The notes under the pieces are model-generated. The model did no database searches. It was not told where the DNA came from and saw only the letters and a program-made list of their open reading frames with translations. A stretch of DNA of 64,000 nucleotides. Origin: UBA10649 sp963842725. GTDB lineage: Bacteria; Actinomycetota; Actinomycetes; S36-B12. The DNA lies in the NCBI GenBank assembly GCA_963842725.1, contig CAWJHN010000004.1:1302001-1366000 (forward strand), in the 5' to 3' direction. Shown here one piece after another: positions 1 to 9,695 of the stretch (position 1 is the stretch's first letter; every line of letters starts with the position of its first letter). Position numbers and translations under genes: made by a program.

Positions 1-476
1 ACACGACGGCCGATCAGGTCGTGGCGGCCTGCGCGACGACGCCCCTGGCGGACGTGGCGCCGTCGCTGCCCGGCCTGGAGTCACCGATCGCGCTGAGCCG
101 GCGCCAGGTGGCCAACATCGGCCTCGTGCTCACCGTCGCGCAGCTCGTGCAGGTCGCCCTGTTCGCCCTGGTCGTCTGGGCGTTCTTCGTCGCATTCGGC
201 GCCCTCGCGGTCTCGGTCGACGTGCAGGAGGCGTGGCTGGGCGCACTGGCTCCGGTCGATCTCGTCTGGGCGTGGGGCGATGGGTACGGGGTGACGCGCC
301 AGCTCCTTCGAGTGGCGACGTTCCTCGGGGCTTTCGCGGGGTTCTACGTGACGATCTACACGGCGATCGACTCCGCGTACCGCGAGCAGTTCTACGACCG
401 GATCCGCCTCGACCTCGATCGCTCCCTGAGCGTGCGACGGGCGTACGTGGCGTTCCGCGGAGCCGGGGGCTGGTAG
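1..476 (+). CDS. Hypothetical membrane protein, C-terminal part
   Basis: The frame is open from the left edge of the window, so this is the 3' end of a longer gene. About 158 residues are visible, with two strongly hydrophobic stretches (near VGLVLTVAQLVQVALFALVV-like residues and around LLRVATFLGAFAGFYVTIY), separated by an acidic, Trp-rich loop and followed by a basic, Arg-rich cytoplasmic tail. I recognise no domain. It sits 110 bases upstream of rpsO on the same strand. The GTG at 21 is an in-frame codon rather than a convincing start, since no ribosome binding site precedes it. Confidence 0.6.
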   Translation, partial: TTADQVVAACATTPLADVAPSLPGLESPIALSRRQVANIGLVLTVAQLVQVALFALVVWAFFVAFGALAVSVDVQEAWLGALAPVDLVWAWGDGYGVTRQLLRVATFLGAFAGFYVTIYTAIDSAYREQFYDRIRLDLDRSLSVRRAYVAFRGAGGW

Positions 477-554
477 TCTTGCGCGGTCGGTCATCCACGG
501 CCGGCAGTCCAGACGGTCGCGAAGCGGGCGCTTTGCGATGCGTGTCGAAACAAC

Positions 555-570
555 CGCTCCCTCGGGAGCG
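555..570 (+). promoter_or_regulatory. Small hairpin in the rpsO leader
   Basis: A perfect 7-bp inverted repeat with a two-base loop (cgctccc / gggagcg) lies 16 bases upstream of the rpsO start codon, just before its ribosome binding site. S15 often represses its own translation through a structured leader, but the structures differ between phyla, so a regulatory role here is inference. Confidence 0.3.
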
Positions 571-586
571 CGCCCGAGGAGAGTTA

Positions 587-856
587 ATGCCGCTCGACAG
601 TGCAGTCAAGCAGGAGATCATCGCCGAGTACGGGTCCAAGCCCGGTGACACCGGCAGCCCCGAGGTCCAGATCGCGATGCTGACGCGTCGTATCTCCGAC
701 CTGACGGAGCACCTGAAGACCCACAAGCACGACCACCACAGCCGCCGCGGCCTGCTGATCCTCGTCGGTCAGCGTCGTCGCCTGCTGCAGTACCTGGTGA
801 AGACCGATATCGCGCGCTACCGCACGATCATCGAGAAGCTGGGCATTCGCCGCTAG
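587..856 (+). CDS. rpsO: 30S ribosomal protein S15
   Basis: Encodes 89 residues, the standard length for S15, which binds 16S rRNA helices in the central domain early in 30S assembly. The ATG at 587 is preceded by a purine-rich Shine-Dalgarno stretch (gaggagag) at about 576-583. The sequence shows the family signature, including GDTGSPEVQIA near residue 21 and the C-terminal LLQYLVKTDIARYRTIIEKLGIRR-type helix. The longer open frame starting upstream at 233 is not the gene. rpsO followed by pnp is a widely conserved pair, and pnp follows here after 229 bases. Confidence 0.97.
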   Translation: MPLDSAVKQEIIAEYGSKPGDTGSPEVQIAMLTRRISDLTEHLKTHKHDHHSRRGLLILVGQRRRLLQYLVKTDIARYRTIIEKLGIRR

Positions 857-872
857 TCATGCTCTCGAGGCC

Positions 873-896
873 GGGTCCGCGCAGTCTGGCGGACCC
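873..896 (+). terminator. Hairpin between rpsO and pnp
   Basis: A perfect 8-bp inverted repeat (gggtccgc / gcggaccc) with an 8-base loop begins 16 bases after the rpsO stop. There is no U-tract. It may be an actinobacterial-type terminator or attenuator of rpsO, or an RNase processing site like the one known between rpsO and pnp in enterobacteria. The rest of the 857-1085 gap shows no gene. Confidence 0.5.
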
Positions 897-1085
897 TGCC
901 CACGACACCCACAACTGAATACCGAAACCGGAATCCGGGGCGCCGCGAAAGCATCGTCCGTCGGTCCTCGGTAGTGACCTCCGGGCAGACCCGCCATCGC
1001 GGCGGTCGCTCCCGTGGGCCTCGATCGAAGACCGCCACCGGCTGCCTGACGTGTGCGCCCCTGTCAACAGAAACAGGAGGCACCC

Positions 1086-3287
1086 GTGGAGGGTCCCCAG
1101 ATCTCAACCGCGCAGGCCGTCATCGACAACGGGTCGTTCGGCACGCGCACCATCACCTTCGAGACCGGCCGCCTGGCCCGCCAGGCCGCCGGCTCCGTCG
1201 CCGTGTACCTCGACGACGAGACCATGCTGCTCAGCGCCACCACGGCGGGCAAGTCCCCGAAGGAGCAGTTCGACTTCTTCCCCCTGACGATCGACGTCGA
1301 GGAGCGGATGTACTCGATCGGACGCATCCCCGGATCGTTCTTCCGTCGCGAGGGCCGGCCGTCCGAGGACGCGATCCTCACCTGCCGTCTCACCGACCGC
1401 CCGCTGCGGCCCACCTTCAAGAAGGGCCTGCGCAACGAGGTCCAGGTCGTCATCACCGTCATGGCGCTCAACCCCAAGGACCTGTACGACGTCGTCGCGA
1501 TCAACGCCGCGTCCGCGTCGACGCAGATCTCGGGACTGCCGTTCAACGGACCCGTGGGCGCCGTGCGCGTCGCGCTTATCCGCGGCCAGTGGGTCGCCTT
1601 CCCGACGTACGAGCAGCTCGAGGAGGCCGTGTTCGACATGGTCGTCGCGGGTCGCATCGCCGGTGACGACGTCGCCATCATGATGGTCGAGGCCGAGGCG
1701 ACCGTGCGCACGATCGAGCTCATCGCGGGCGGCGCCACCGCACCGACCGAGGAGGTTGTCGCCGAGGGTCTCGACGCATCCAAGGCATTCATCCGCACGC
1801 TCTGCGAGACCCAGCTGGAGCTCGCCGCGTCGGCAGCGAAGCCGACGGTGGACTTCCCGATCTTCCTCGACTACGAGGACGACGCATACGACGCCGTCGA
1901 GCGGCTGTCCATCGCCGACCTCGGCGAGGCCATGACCATCGTCAGCAAGGCGGACCGCGAGGCGCGCCTCGATGACATCAAGAAGGTCGTGGTCGCCGAG
2001 CTCTCCGATCAGTTCGCCGGCCGCGAGAAGGAGCTCAGCGCGGCGCTGCGATCCGTCACCAAGAAGGTCGTCCGCGAGCGCGTGCTGCGCGATCACGTGC
2101 GCATCGACGGGCGTGGACTGACCGACATCCGCACGCTGTCTGCCGAGGTCGACGTGCTCCCGCGCGTCCACGGCTCGGCCCTCTTCGAGCGCGGCGAGAC
2201 CCAGATCCTGGGCGTCACCACCCTGAACATGCTGCGCATGGAGCAGATGGTCGACACGCTGAACCCGGAGAACCGCAAGCGCTACATGCACAACTACAAC
2301 TTCCCGCCGTACTCCACCGGCGAGACGGGCCGCGTGGGCTCCCCGAAGCGTCGCGAGATCGGGCACGGGGCGCTCGCAGAGCGCGCGCTTCTGCCGGTCC
2401 TGCCGTCGCGTGAGGAGTTCCCCTACGCGATCCGCCAGGTGTCCGAGGCTCTCGGCTCCAACGGCTCCACGTCGATGGGCTCGGTCTGCGCGTCCACCAT
2501 GTCCCTCCTGAACGCCGGCGTGCCGCTGCGCGCACCGGTGGCCGGCATCGCCATGGGCCTGATCTCCGGAGAGGTCGACGGCACGACGGAGTACGTCGCC
2601 ATCACCGACATCCTCGGTGCTGAGGACGCCTTCGGCGACATGGACTTCAAGGTCGCCGGGACGAAGGAGTTCGTCACCGCCCTGCAGCTCGACACCAAGC
2701 TCGACGGTATCCCCGCGTCGGTGCTGGGCGCGGCGCTCCAGCAGGCACGCGACGCGCGCCTGACGATCCTCGAGGTCATGAACGAAGCCATCGACGCCCC
2801 TGACGAGATGGCGGCAACCGCGCCGCGCGTCATCAGCATCAAGATCCCGGTCGACAAGATCGGCGAGGTGATCGGTCCGAAGGGCAAGATCATCAACCAG
2901 ATCCAGGAGGAGACCGGCGCCGACATCACGATCGAGGACGACGGCACGATCTATATCGGCGCCACCGACGGCCCGTCAGCCGAGGCCGCCCGGGCGCAGA
3001 TCAACCAGATCGCCAACCCGACCATGCCGGAGATCGGCGAGCGCTACCTGGGCACCGTCGTCAAGACGACCGCCTTCGGCGCGTTCGTGTCGCTCATGCC
3101 CGGCAAGGACGGCCTCCTGCACATCTCGGAGATCAAGAAGCTGGCCGGCGGCAAGCGCGTCGAGAACGTCGAGGACGTGCTCAAGGTCGGCAGCAAGGTG
3201 CAGGTCGAGATCAAGGAGATCGACTCGCGCGGCAAGCTGTCCCTGGTCCCGGTCCTCGAGGGCGGCGACGCAGCCGCCAATGGCTAA
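1086..3287 (+). CDS. pnp: Polyribonucleotide nucleotidyltransferase (PNPase / GPSI)
   Basis: A 733-residue phosphorolytic 3'-5' exoribonuclease of the RNA degradosome. Two RNase PH-like domains cover roughly residues 10-150 and 330-560; the second holds the acidic active-site segment DAFGDMDFKVAG. They are followed by a KH domain (about 583-640, with IGPKGKIINQI) and an S1 domain (about 651-722, GTVVKTTAFGAFV). The start is GTG 1086, because an ideal aggagg at 1075-1080 lies five bases upstream; the open frame extends further up but without such a site. The 3' end overlaps the next gene by 8 bases, which suggests translational coupling. Confidence 0.97.
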   Translation: MEGPQISTAQAVIDNGSFGTRTITFETGRLARQAAGSVAVYLDDETMLLSATTAGKSPKEQFDFFPLTIDVEERMYSIGRIPGSFFRREGRPSEDAILTCRLTDRPLRPTFKKGLRNEVQVVITVMALNPKDLYDVVAINAASASTQISGLPFNGPVGAVRVALIRGQWVAFPTYEQLEEAVFDMVVAGRIAGDDVAIMMVEAEATVRTIELIAGGATAPTEEVVAEGLDASKAFIRTLCETQLELAASAAKPTVDFPIFLDYEDDAYDAVERLSIADLGEAMTIVSKADREARLDDIKKVVVAELSDQFAGREKELSAALRSVTKKVVRERVLRDHVRIDGRGLTDIRTLSAEVDVLPRVHGSALFERGETQILGVTTLNMLRMEQMVDTLNPENRKRYMHNYNFPPYSTGETGRVGSPKRREIGHGALAERALLPVLPSREEFPYAIRQVSEALGSNGSTSMGSVCASTMSLLNAGVPLRAPVAGIAMGLISGEVDGTTEYVAITDILGAEDAFGDMDFKVAGTKEFVTALQLDTKLDGIPASVLGAALQQARDARLTILEVMNEAIDAPDEMAATAPRVISIKIPVDKIGEVIGPKGKIINQIQEETGADITIEDDGTIYIGATDGPSAEAARAQINQIANPTMPEIGERYLGTVVKTTAFGAFVSLMPGKDGLLHISEIKKLAGGKRVENVEDVLKVGSKVQVEIKEIDSRGKLSLVPVLEGGDAAANG

Positions 3288-4592
3288 GGCTCAGACTCGC
3301 ACGCTCCTGCGGGAGGGTGACGGCGGACTCGTCCGCCGCACCACCCTCCCGGGGGGGCTGCGGATCATCACCGAGCAGGTGCCGGGCGTCCGCTCCGTCG
3401 CCTTCGGTGTTTGGGTCAACGTCGGGTCTCGCGACGAGACCGGCGCGCAGATGGGCTCCGCCCACTACCTGGAGCACCTGCTGTTCAAGGGGACGCACAA
3501 GCGCTCCGCCCTGGAGATCTCAGCGTCCATCGAGGCAGTCGGCGGCGACCTGAACGCGTTCACCACCAAGGAGTACACGTGCTACTACGCACGGGTGCTC
3601 GACGCGGACCTGCCGCTGGCGATCGACGTCGTCTGCGACGTCGTGACCGATGCTCTGATCCGCACGGCCGACGTCGATGCCGAGCGTGGCGTGATCCTCG
3701 AGGAGATCGCCATGCACGACGACGATCCCACGGATCTGGTCCACGACGAGTTCGCCGCCGCGATGTTCGGCGACACGCCGCTGGGGCGCCCCGTCCTGGG
3801 CACCATCGAGACGATCGAGGGCATCATCGAGGTCGTCCATCCGCGGCTTCTACACGCGCAACTACCGCCCCGAGTCGATGGTGATCGCGGCGGCGGGCAA
3901 CCTCGACCACGCGACGGTGGTCCGCCACGTCCGACGGGTCTTCGCCGGAGTGCTCGACGAGACCGTCGATGTGCGCGCGGCCCGACCCGTTCGACGTCCG
4001 CGCCCGCACGCGGCCGGCATGAAGGTCACCAAGCGCACGACCGAGCAGGCCAACCTCGTCCTCGGCGTCCCAGGAATCACGCGCAGCGACGACCGTCGCT
4101 ACGCCCTCTCGGTGCTGTCCACCGCGTTCGGCGGCGGCATGAGCAGCCGACTGTTCCAGGAGGTGCGCGAGAAGCGCGCCCTGGCCTACTCCGTCTACTC
4201 GTACTCCCAGGGCTACGCCGACGACGGGCTGTTCGGCGTCTACGTCGGATGCCTCCCGGCCAAGGTCGACACGGTCATCGACGTCTGCCTGACCGAGATG
4301 CAGCGACTGGCCGAGCACGGGCTGACGGCCGACGAGATCGCGCGCGGCAAGGGACAGGTCCGTGGCGGCACCGTCCTCGGCCAGGAGGACACCGGCGCGC
4401 GGATGACCCGTATCGCCAAGAGCGAGCTCCACGACGAGCCGCTGCATGACGATCGATGACCTGCTGGGGCACGTGGATCGGGTCACCTCGGATGACATCC
4501 GCTCGGTGGCCCGCGACATCCTGACGGCACCCGCGACGCTGGCCGTGATCGGACCGTTCGACGAGACGACGACGTTCAACGCGGTCGGCTGA
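3280..4592 (+). CDS. M16-family zinc protease (pitrilysin type), frameshifted twice
   Basis: A processing-peptidase-like M16 metalloprotease of about 437 residues, encoded immediately after pnp as in most actinobacteria. The inverted zinc motif HYLEH lies at residues 62-66 and the distal zinc-ligand glutamate in ERGVILEEIAMH near residue 140. The C-terminal M16 half carries GGGMSSRLFQEVREKRALAYSV. The frame breaks near 3840-3843 (homology resumes as RGFYTRNYRPESMVIAAAGN one frame over) and again near 4444, after which the correct frame continues to the TGA at 4590. Removing one base at each site restores one continuous protein, so I treat them as probable sequence errors. Confidence 0.85.
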
Positions 4593-4615
4593 CCGGCGAT
4601 AAGTATCCTTCCCAC

Positions 4616-5361
4616 ATGATCAAGGTCGGAGTGGTCGGCGCCAAGGGGCGCATGGGACAGGCGGTCGTCGAGGCCGTGAACGAGGCGAGCGACTGCCGGC
4701 TCGTGGCGGCCGTCGACATCGGCGTGCCGCCGACGGCCCTCTCGCAGGCCGGCGCCGAGGTGGTCGTCGACTTCAGCACGATCGATGCGGTCATGCGCAC
4801 CCTGAAGGTGTGCATCGCCAACGGCGTCCACTGCGTGGTGGGCACGTCCGGATTCGACGACGTGCGGCTGGCGCAGGTGCGCGAGTGGTGCGAGGCGAAT
4901 CCCTGCCGTCGGCGTCCTGATCGCTCCGAACTTCGGCATCGGCGCCGTGCTGATGATGCGCTTCGCGCAGATGGCTGCGCCGTACTTCGACTCGGCCGAG
5001 GTCATCGAGCTCCATCACCCGGACAAGGCCGATGCGCCGTCCGGTACCGCTACGCACACTGCCCGACTGATCGCGGCGGCGCGGTCCGGTCTCCCGCCGC
5101 AGCCGGACGCGACGACGCATGAGGTCGACGGTGCACGGGGAGCCGTCATCGATGGCGTGCACGTCCACTCGGTGCGCGCCCGTGGGCTGGTCGCCCATCA
5201 GGAGGTCATCCTCGGCGACCGAGGAGAGACCCTGACCATCCGGCATGACTCCCTCGACCGGGCCGTCGTTCATGCCCGGCGTGCTGTACGGCATCCGAAA
5301 CGTGCATCGGCATCCGGGTCTCACGGTCGGCCTCGCCGACTATCTCGACCTCGGCACGTGA
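4616..5361 (+). CDS. dapB: 4-hydroxy-tetrahydrodipicolinate reductase, frameshifted twice
   Basis: NAD(P)H-dependent reductase of the diaminopimelate/lysine pathway, about 248 residues once repaired. The N-terminus has the dinucleotide-binding GVVGAKGRMGQAV and later VGTSGFD. The second frame gives IAPNFGIGAVLMMRFA and the family hallmark ELHHPDKADAPSGTA with the catalytic His and Lys. The breaks are near 4901-4903 (one extra C in a CCC run; removal gives N-P-A-V-G-V) and near 5265. After the second break the expected C-terminus, SFMPGVLYGIRNV through DYLDLGT, is readable to the TGA at 5359. dapA and dapF are also in this window. Confidence 0.88.
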
Positions 5362-5362
5362 G

Positions 5363-5800
5363 GTGACGTCCCGCACGCTTGCCTGGATCCTGGCGGGCGC
5401 GGTCTCGGCCTACCTGGTGCTGGTGGCCTGGCGGGCGTGGGCGCTGGTGAGCACGGGCGACCCGGTGCCGGTCGCGCTCGGCCTCAGCGTGATCGTCATC
5501 CCGTTGATCGGCGTGTGGGTCCTGTGGCGCGAGATGCGGTTCGGCATCGAGAGCCAGCGACTGGGCAGGGAGCTGGCCTCGCAGGGCGGACTCCCCGTCG
5601 ATGACCTGCCGCGCATGCCGTCCGGCCGAGTGGTTCGCGAGGCGGCCGACGCCCGGTTCGCCGAATACGAGAGTCAGGTGCAGCAGCACCCCGACGACTG
5701 GCGCTGCTGGTTCCGGCTGGCGGTCGGATACGACGACGCCCGAGATCGGAAGCGAGCCCGTCACGCGATGCGCCGGGCCATCGCGCTCTACGAGTCCTGA
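5363..5800 (+). CDS. Small membrane protein with TPR-like tail
   Basis: 145 residues starting with GTG two bases after dapB, so it is co-transcribed. Two N-terminal transmembrane helices (about residues 5-27 and 35-55) are followed by a soluble region. Its end, from about residue 105 (HPDDWRCWFRLAVGYDDARDRKRARHAM), looks like one tetratricopeptide-type helical hairpin. Proteins of this shape are common beside dapB in Nocardioidaceae, from memory, but no function is known to me. The 3' end overlaps the convergent next gene by 13 bases. Confidence 0.65.
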   Translation: MTSRTLAWILAGAVSAYLVLVAWRAWALVSTGDPVPVALGLSVIVIPLIGVWVLWREMRFGIESQRLGRELASQGGLPVDDLPRMPSGRVVREAADARFAEYESQVQQHPDDWRCWFRLAVGYDDARDRKRARHAMRRAIALYES

Positions 5801-6340
5801 CTCCAGCGCTCGAGGCGCAGTCTCGCCATGTCGAACGCCTCCGGCCGCAGCCACAGGTCCGGCGACGACGCGTACACGTGCGTGGCGAGGGACCGTCCGT
5901 CCCGCGTCGTGACGCTCACCCGGGTCCCGTCGACACGCAGCGGCATGCCGAGGAAGGGGCAGGGGCGACTGTCGGTCGACACGGACGCCACCTCGGTCCA
6001 GGCGACGCTGGTGCGGCGCAGGGTCGTCTCGATCAGCAGGCCGTCGTCGTTGACATAGGTGCCCACCACCCAGCCGCGAAGGACCAGCACGAGGCCCGTG
6101 GCGACGACCGCTGCGCCCACGACGGTGAGTGGGGTGAGGCCGACCGCCACGCCGCCCATGATCATCGACCCGGTGGCCGTGACGACGGCGATGCGTCAGG
6201 ACCAGGAGCGCGGCGATGCGGATCGGACCTCGCGACGCCACCCGGATGCGGCGCACCTGCCGGTAGTCGGCGTCGAGCGGCGCATTCGGGTCGGGCTTGC
6301 CCCAGAGGAACCCGAAGATGGGCTTGCGGGGCTCGGTCAT
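5788..6340 (-). CDS. PH-domain-like membrane protein, frameshifted once
   Basis: Starts at the ATG at 6338-6340 (MTEPRKPIFGFLWGKPDPNA) and, after one break near 6194-6196, runs to 5788, about 183 residues. Two membrane segments form a hairpin around residues 42-85. They are followed by a beta-rich domain with TYVNDDGLLIETTLRRTSVAW that resembles bacterial PH/YdbS-type domains. Deleting one base at the break joins IRIAALLVL to RIAVVTATGSMIMGG, which makes a continuous membrane helix. Role unknown. The start codon lies four bases from the AzlD stop, so it may be part of the leftward azlCD transcript. Confidence 0.55.
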
Positions 6341-6648
6341 GCCGCAACTCCGGAGGCGCGCAGCAGGGCAGCCGTGGCTGCCGACACCAGGACGACGACC
6401 AGGAAGGGCGCCCGCAGGAGGAGGGCGACGACCGCCGCGGCCACGCCGGCCAGCCGGGCGTCGATGACGAGCGTCTGTCCGACGGCGAACGTCTGCACCG
6501 CGACGAGGGCGGCCAGCAGCGCGACGGGCAGGAGGCCCGAGATGCGGCGGACGCGGGCGTCGTCCAGGACCCGCGTGGGGAGCAGGTAGCCGACGATCTT
6601 CGCGAGGTAGCAGCCGATGGAGCCGGCCAGCACGGCGGTCCAGATCAT
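6337..6648 (-). CDS. azlD: AzlD-type branched-chain amino acid export subunit
   Basis: 103 residues with four hydrophobic segments and the AzlD-type opening MIWTAVLAGSIGCYLAKIVGYLLP and RISGLLPVALLAALVAVQ. AzlD is the small partner of the LIV-E class exporter AzlC; together they export branched-chain amino acids or analogues. Its ATG overlaps the azlC stop by four bases (6645-6648), the usual coupled arrangement. Confidence 0.85.
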   Translation of the reverse strand: MIWTAVLAGSIGCYLAKIVGYLLPTRVLDDARVRRISGLLPVALLAALVAVQTFAVGQTLVIDARLAGVAAAVVALLLRAPFLVVVLVSAATAALLRASGVAA

Positions 6649-7335
6649 GATCGCCGTCCCAGGAGGGCCGCCGCGGCGACGGCCACCAGCCCCGCGCACA
6701 GGACCGGGATGCCCGGGGAGAGCACGGGAGTGAGGGCAAGGGCAACGACCGCGGCGGAGACCGCCACGGCCCACATCGTGCGGTCGACCAGGCGCGGCCA
6801 CAGCAGGGCGATGAAGCCGGCGGGGATGGCGGCGTCGAGCCCGAGCGTCGCGGGGTCGTCGATCGCGGCGGCGCCCAGGGCACCCACCAGGGTGCCGAGA
6901 TTCCACAGCACGAACACGGCAAGCCCGGTGCTCCAGAACGCACGGCGCGCTGCGCTCCGCGGTGCAGGATGGGCCAGGGCCATGGCGGTCGACTCGTCGA
7001 TCGTCAGCTGGGCGGCAGCGAGCCGCCGCACTCCGGACACCCGGAGCACCGGGGCCATGCTCAGCGCGTAGAGCCCATTTCGCGCGCCAAGGAGCCAGGC
7101 GGTGAGCACCGCGGCAACGACCCCGCCACCGGCTCCGAGGACACCGACGAGGGCGAACTGCGATGCGCCGGTGAACATCAGCAGCGACAGCGCCTGGGCC
7201 TGGAGCGGCGCCACTCCGCTGGCCACGCTGATGGCGCCGAACGACAGGCCGTAGGCCCCGGTCGCCACGCCGATTCCGACGGCGTTGGAGGTGATCGTCC
7301 GGCGGTGGGCGGGCGTGCAGCTCGAGGTCGACCAC
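6645..7335 (-). CDS. azlC: AzlC-type branched-chain amino acid export permease
   Basis: About 230 residues with the AzlC signature ATGAYGLSFGAISV near the N-terminus, the FTGASQFALVG and LLGARNGLYAL motifs, and roughly seven membrane helices. In the frame as given there is no credible start upstream of the internal GTG at 7266-7268, which would remove the first helix. A GTG at 7333-7335 in another frame reads MVDLELHARP and joins the gene as RRTITSNAVGIGV if one base is removed near 7303-7308, so I give that start. The 5' end is uncertain. Confidence 0.75.
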
Positions 7336-7399
7336 GTAGGGACGCTATCGCCCGCCCATCGGACCGGATGCGCCCGGTGGGATGTGCGACGCTTCGCGC

Positions 7400-8726
7400 A
7401 TGGACGCGCGGATCGGGGGGGCGGCGCCCGGCGGCGCCGCGCGACCCCCTCACGGCATACGCCGTCGTCGTCCGTGGACTCACCTCGCTGGCGCTGGTGT
7501 GGCAGGGACTGTGGATCGCGGCGGAGCCGAGGCTGTGGCCGTCGCAGCAGGAGACGGTGGCCCTGTCCATCGCCCTGGCCCTGCCGCTCATCGCCTGGCT
7601 GGCCATGCTCGCCGCCCAGCTCCGTGGATCGGCCCGGTTCAGGGCGATCACGCGCGGCGCCGACGTGCTCGTCCTGGTGGCCGCCACACTCGTCCTGCTC
7701 GTGGCCACGGCCGTCTCGGACGGGCGGGACTGGGCGGCCGCCACCCACCTTGCCGTCCTGGCGGTCGGCCTGCCCGGCCTGCTGTTCCGGGTTCGGGTAG
7801 CCGTCGTCGTGTTCGCGGGAGTGCTGCTGGCCCAGGTCGTCATCATGTTCCTGCTGCCGCTCGGTGCCTGGAACGGCGGGTTCGAGCGGGAGATCCTGCT
7901 CGATCCGCTGCTGGTGCTGTCGTCGGGCGTCGTCACGATGGCCGCGCGCTACGCCCTGACCCGCGACGCCCTTCGGGCCGACTCCGCTGCGGCACAGGCG
8001 GTGCGAGCGGAGCGGGAGCGGCGGACGACCGAGGGCGTGGGCGCCATGGTGCGGAGGCAGGAGCTGCTCCTGCACGAGACGGTGCTCAACACGCTGACGG
8101 CCATCGACCGGGGCGGCCTCACGTCGACGCCCGAGCTGCGGGCCCGACTCGTGGACCGCTGCCGCGAGTCCGCGTCGGTACTCCGCGACCTGCGGGGCAG
8201 CGCGGCGGAGCGTCCCGCCGCCGCGTCCGGCAACGTCGACCTGCGCGCGACCCTCCAGGGCTCCCTGCTGGACCTGGACTCCGCCGGCGTGAGCGTCGAG
8301 GTCGACTGCGACTCGCTCGACGGCGTGCCCACCGAGGTGTACGCGGCGTTTCGAACGGCGGTGCGCGAGGCGCTCAGCAACGTCGTCCGCCATGCCCGGG
8401 CCAGATCCGTGTGGCTGACCGTCCGACTCGAGCGGCTCGGCGACGAGACGCACGTCACGGCGGACGTCCGCGACGACGGCGTCGGGATTCGATCCGGGCG
8501 GGGCCCCGAGCGCTACGGCTTGAGCGACGCCATCTCGATGCCCATCTCGCAGGTCGGAGGGCTGGCACGGGTCGATTCGATTCCGGGTGACGGGACGACC
8601 GTCCACCTGGAATGGCGCTCGGACGCCCGCGTGGCTGCCCGACGCGCTACGGCCCGTCGGCACCCGGATTCGCGGTGCCCGTGCTGGCGGTCTTCGGGCT
8701 CTACTCGCTCTCGGCCTTCATCCTGA
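7400..8726 (+). CDS. Sensor histidine kinase (probable 5' half of a larger duplicated sensor)
   Basis: The N-terminal half has about five transmembrane helices, then a coiled linker and a dimerisation helix with a candidate phospho-acceptor in LLHETVLNTLTAI. A HATPase domain follows, with REALSNVVRHA (N box), DDGVGI (G1) and PGDGTTVHLEW (G2). The ATG at 7400 reads MDARIGG into a run of seven G at 7415-7421; taking out one G brings it into the kinase frame. The in-frame C-terminal tail after residue WRSDAR is Arg-rich and looks like out-of-frame translation. Shifting frame near 8626 and 8671 joins it to the next entry. Likely partner: the response regulator at 9692. Confidence 0.75.
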
Positions 8727-9695
8727 CCTGGCACGACTACGAGATCCCGGCGCTCGGCCTGCTCGCATTCGCGATCTTCGCGGGGGCCGGCGGACTGCTG
8801 ATCTGGGGATCCCGGGCCGGACAGCTGCCCTGGTGGATCGTCGTGGTCGTGATCGGCGTCAGCCCGCTGGTCTACCGGCTCCAGCAGATGGGCAACGCGG
8901 GAGCCGGGCCCGAGAGCGTGGACTGGGCGTCCGGCGGCGATCACCGCCCTGTTCCTGGTCGTCGCCGGCATCGGCCCTCCGTGGGCCTGGCTGACCGTCC
9001 TCGTCTCGTGGGTCCTGATCCAGGGGGACGTCCTCGGCGAACTGGTCAGCCCGGGAACGGCGATCATCCTGGGTGGGGCGCTCTTCGGCCGCAGCACCCG
9101 CCGCAATTCCGCCTCGTCAGCGCGGTTCGCCGCCGACCAGCTCAGCGAGCAGACGGCGTTGGCCGTGGCGCGCGAGAGCGTCGCCCGACTCAGGCGACGC
9201 TATGGAGCGCTGCGCGAGTCGCGGGCCATCGAGCTGCTCGACGGCATCGCCGAGGGATCCCTCGATCCCGACGATCCGCAGGTGCAGGCGTGGGCGGCGA
9301 TCGAGGAGCGCTTCGTCCGCACCGTGATCAGGGTGGACCCGTCGGTCGACGCCGTCCATGCGCTCGCCACGTCCCTCGCCGTCCGGGCCCGGCGCCGCGG
9401 GGTGTTCCTGGATGTCGACCTGGCGTCCACGGAGGCGGCCCGATCGTGGGACGGATCGGGCAGTAGGCCATCATTCGTACACGCAGTTGAGGCGTCGATA
9501 CCGGGCGAGGTCGCCCGGCTCTCGGCCCGCACTGAAGGTGATTCGTTCGTGATTCGGCTGCTTGCGCCGATCGCTCGGGGGAGACGAGAGGACATGACCG
9601 CACTGCCCGTTCCCGGGGTCATCCTGGATCCTGCGGATCCGGACGATCCGTCGATGCTCTGGGAGGTACGCCAGCCGGTGGGTGGGGACCGGTGA
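8612..9695 (+). CDS. Second membrane plus degenerate kinase-like module, frameshifted
   Basis: In this frame (ATG 8612, or fused to the preceding kinase) there are about five more membrane helices, from FAVPVLAVFGLYSLSAFIL to a short AIILGGALFG helix. A helical region follows with ALAVARESVARLRRRYGALRESRAIELLDGIAEG, then an alpha/beta region resembling a histidine-kinase dimerisation and ATPase module but lacking an obvious phospho-acceptor His or the N and G boxes. The frame breaks near 8935; one deleted base joins VDWASG to AITALFLVVAGIGPPWAW. Its stop overlaps the response regulator GTG, so it belongs to the same operon. The sensor may be a single protein of about 765 residues with two tandem membrane-kinase units. 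Confidence 0.6.

Noticed and set aside
7415..7421. Phase-variable G7 tract in the sensor kinase
   Set aside because: Many other genes in the window need the same one-base correction outside long homopolymers, so a miscounted G run is the simpler reading.
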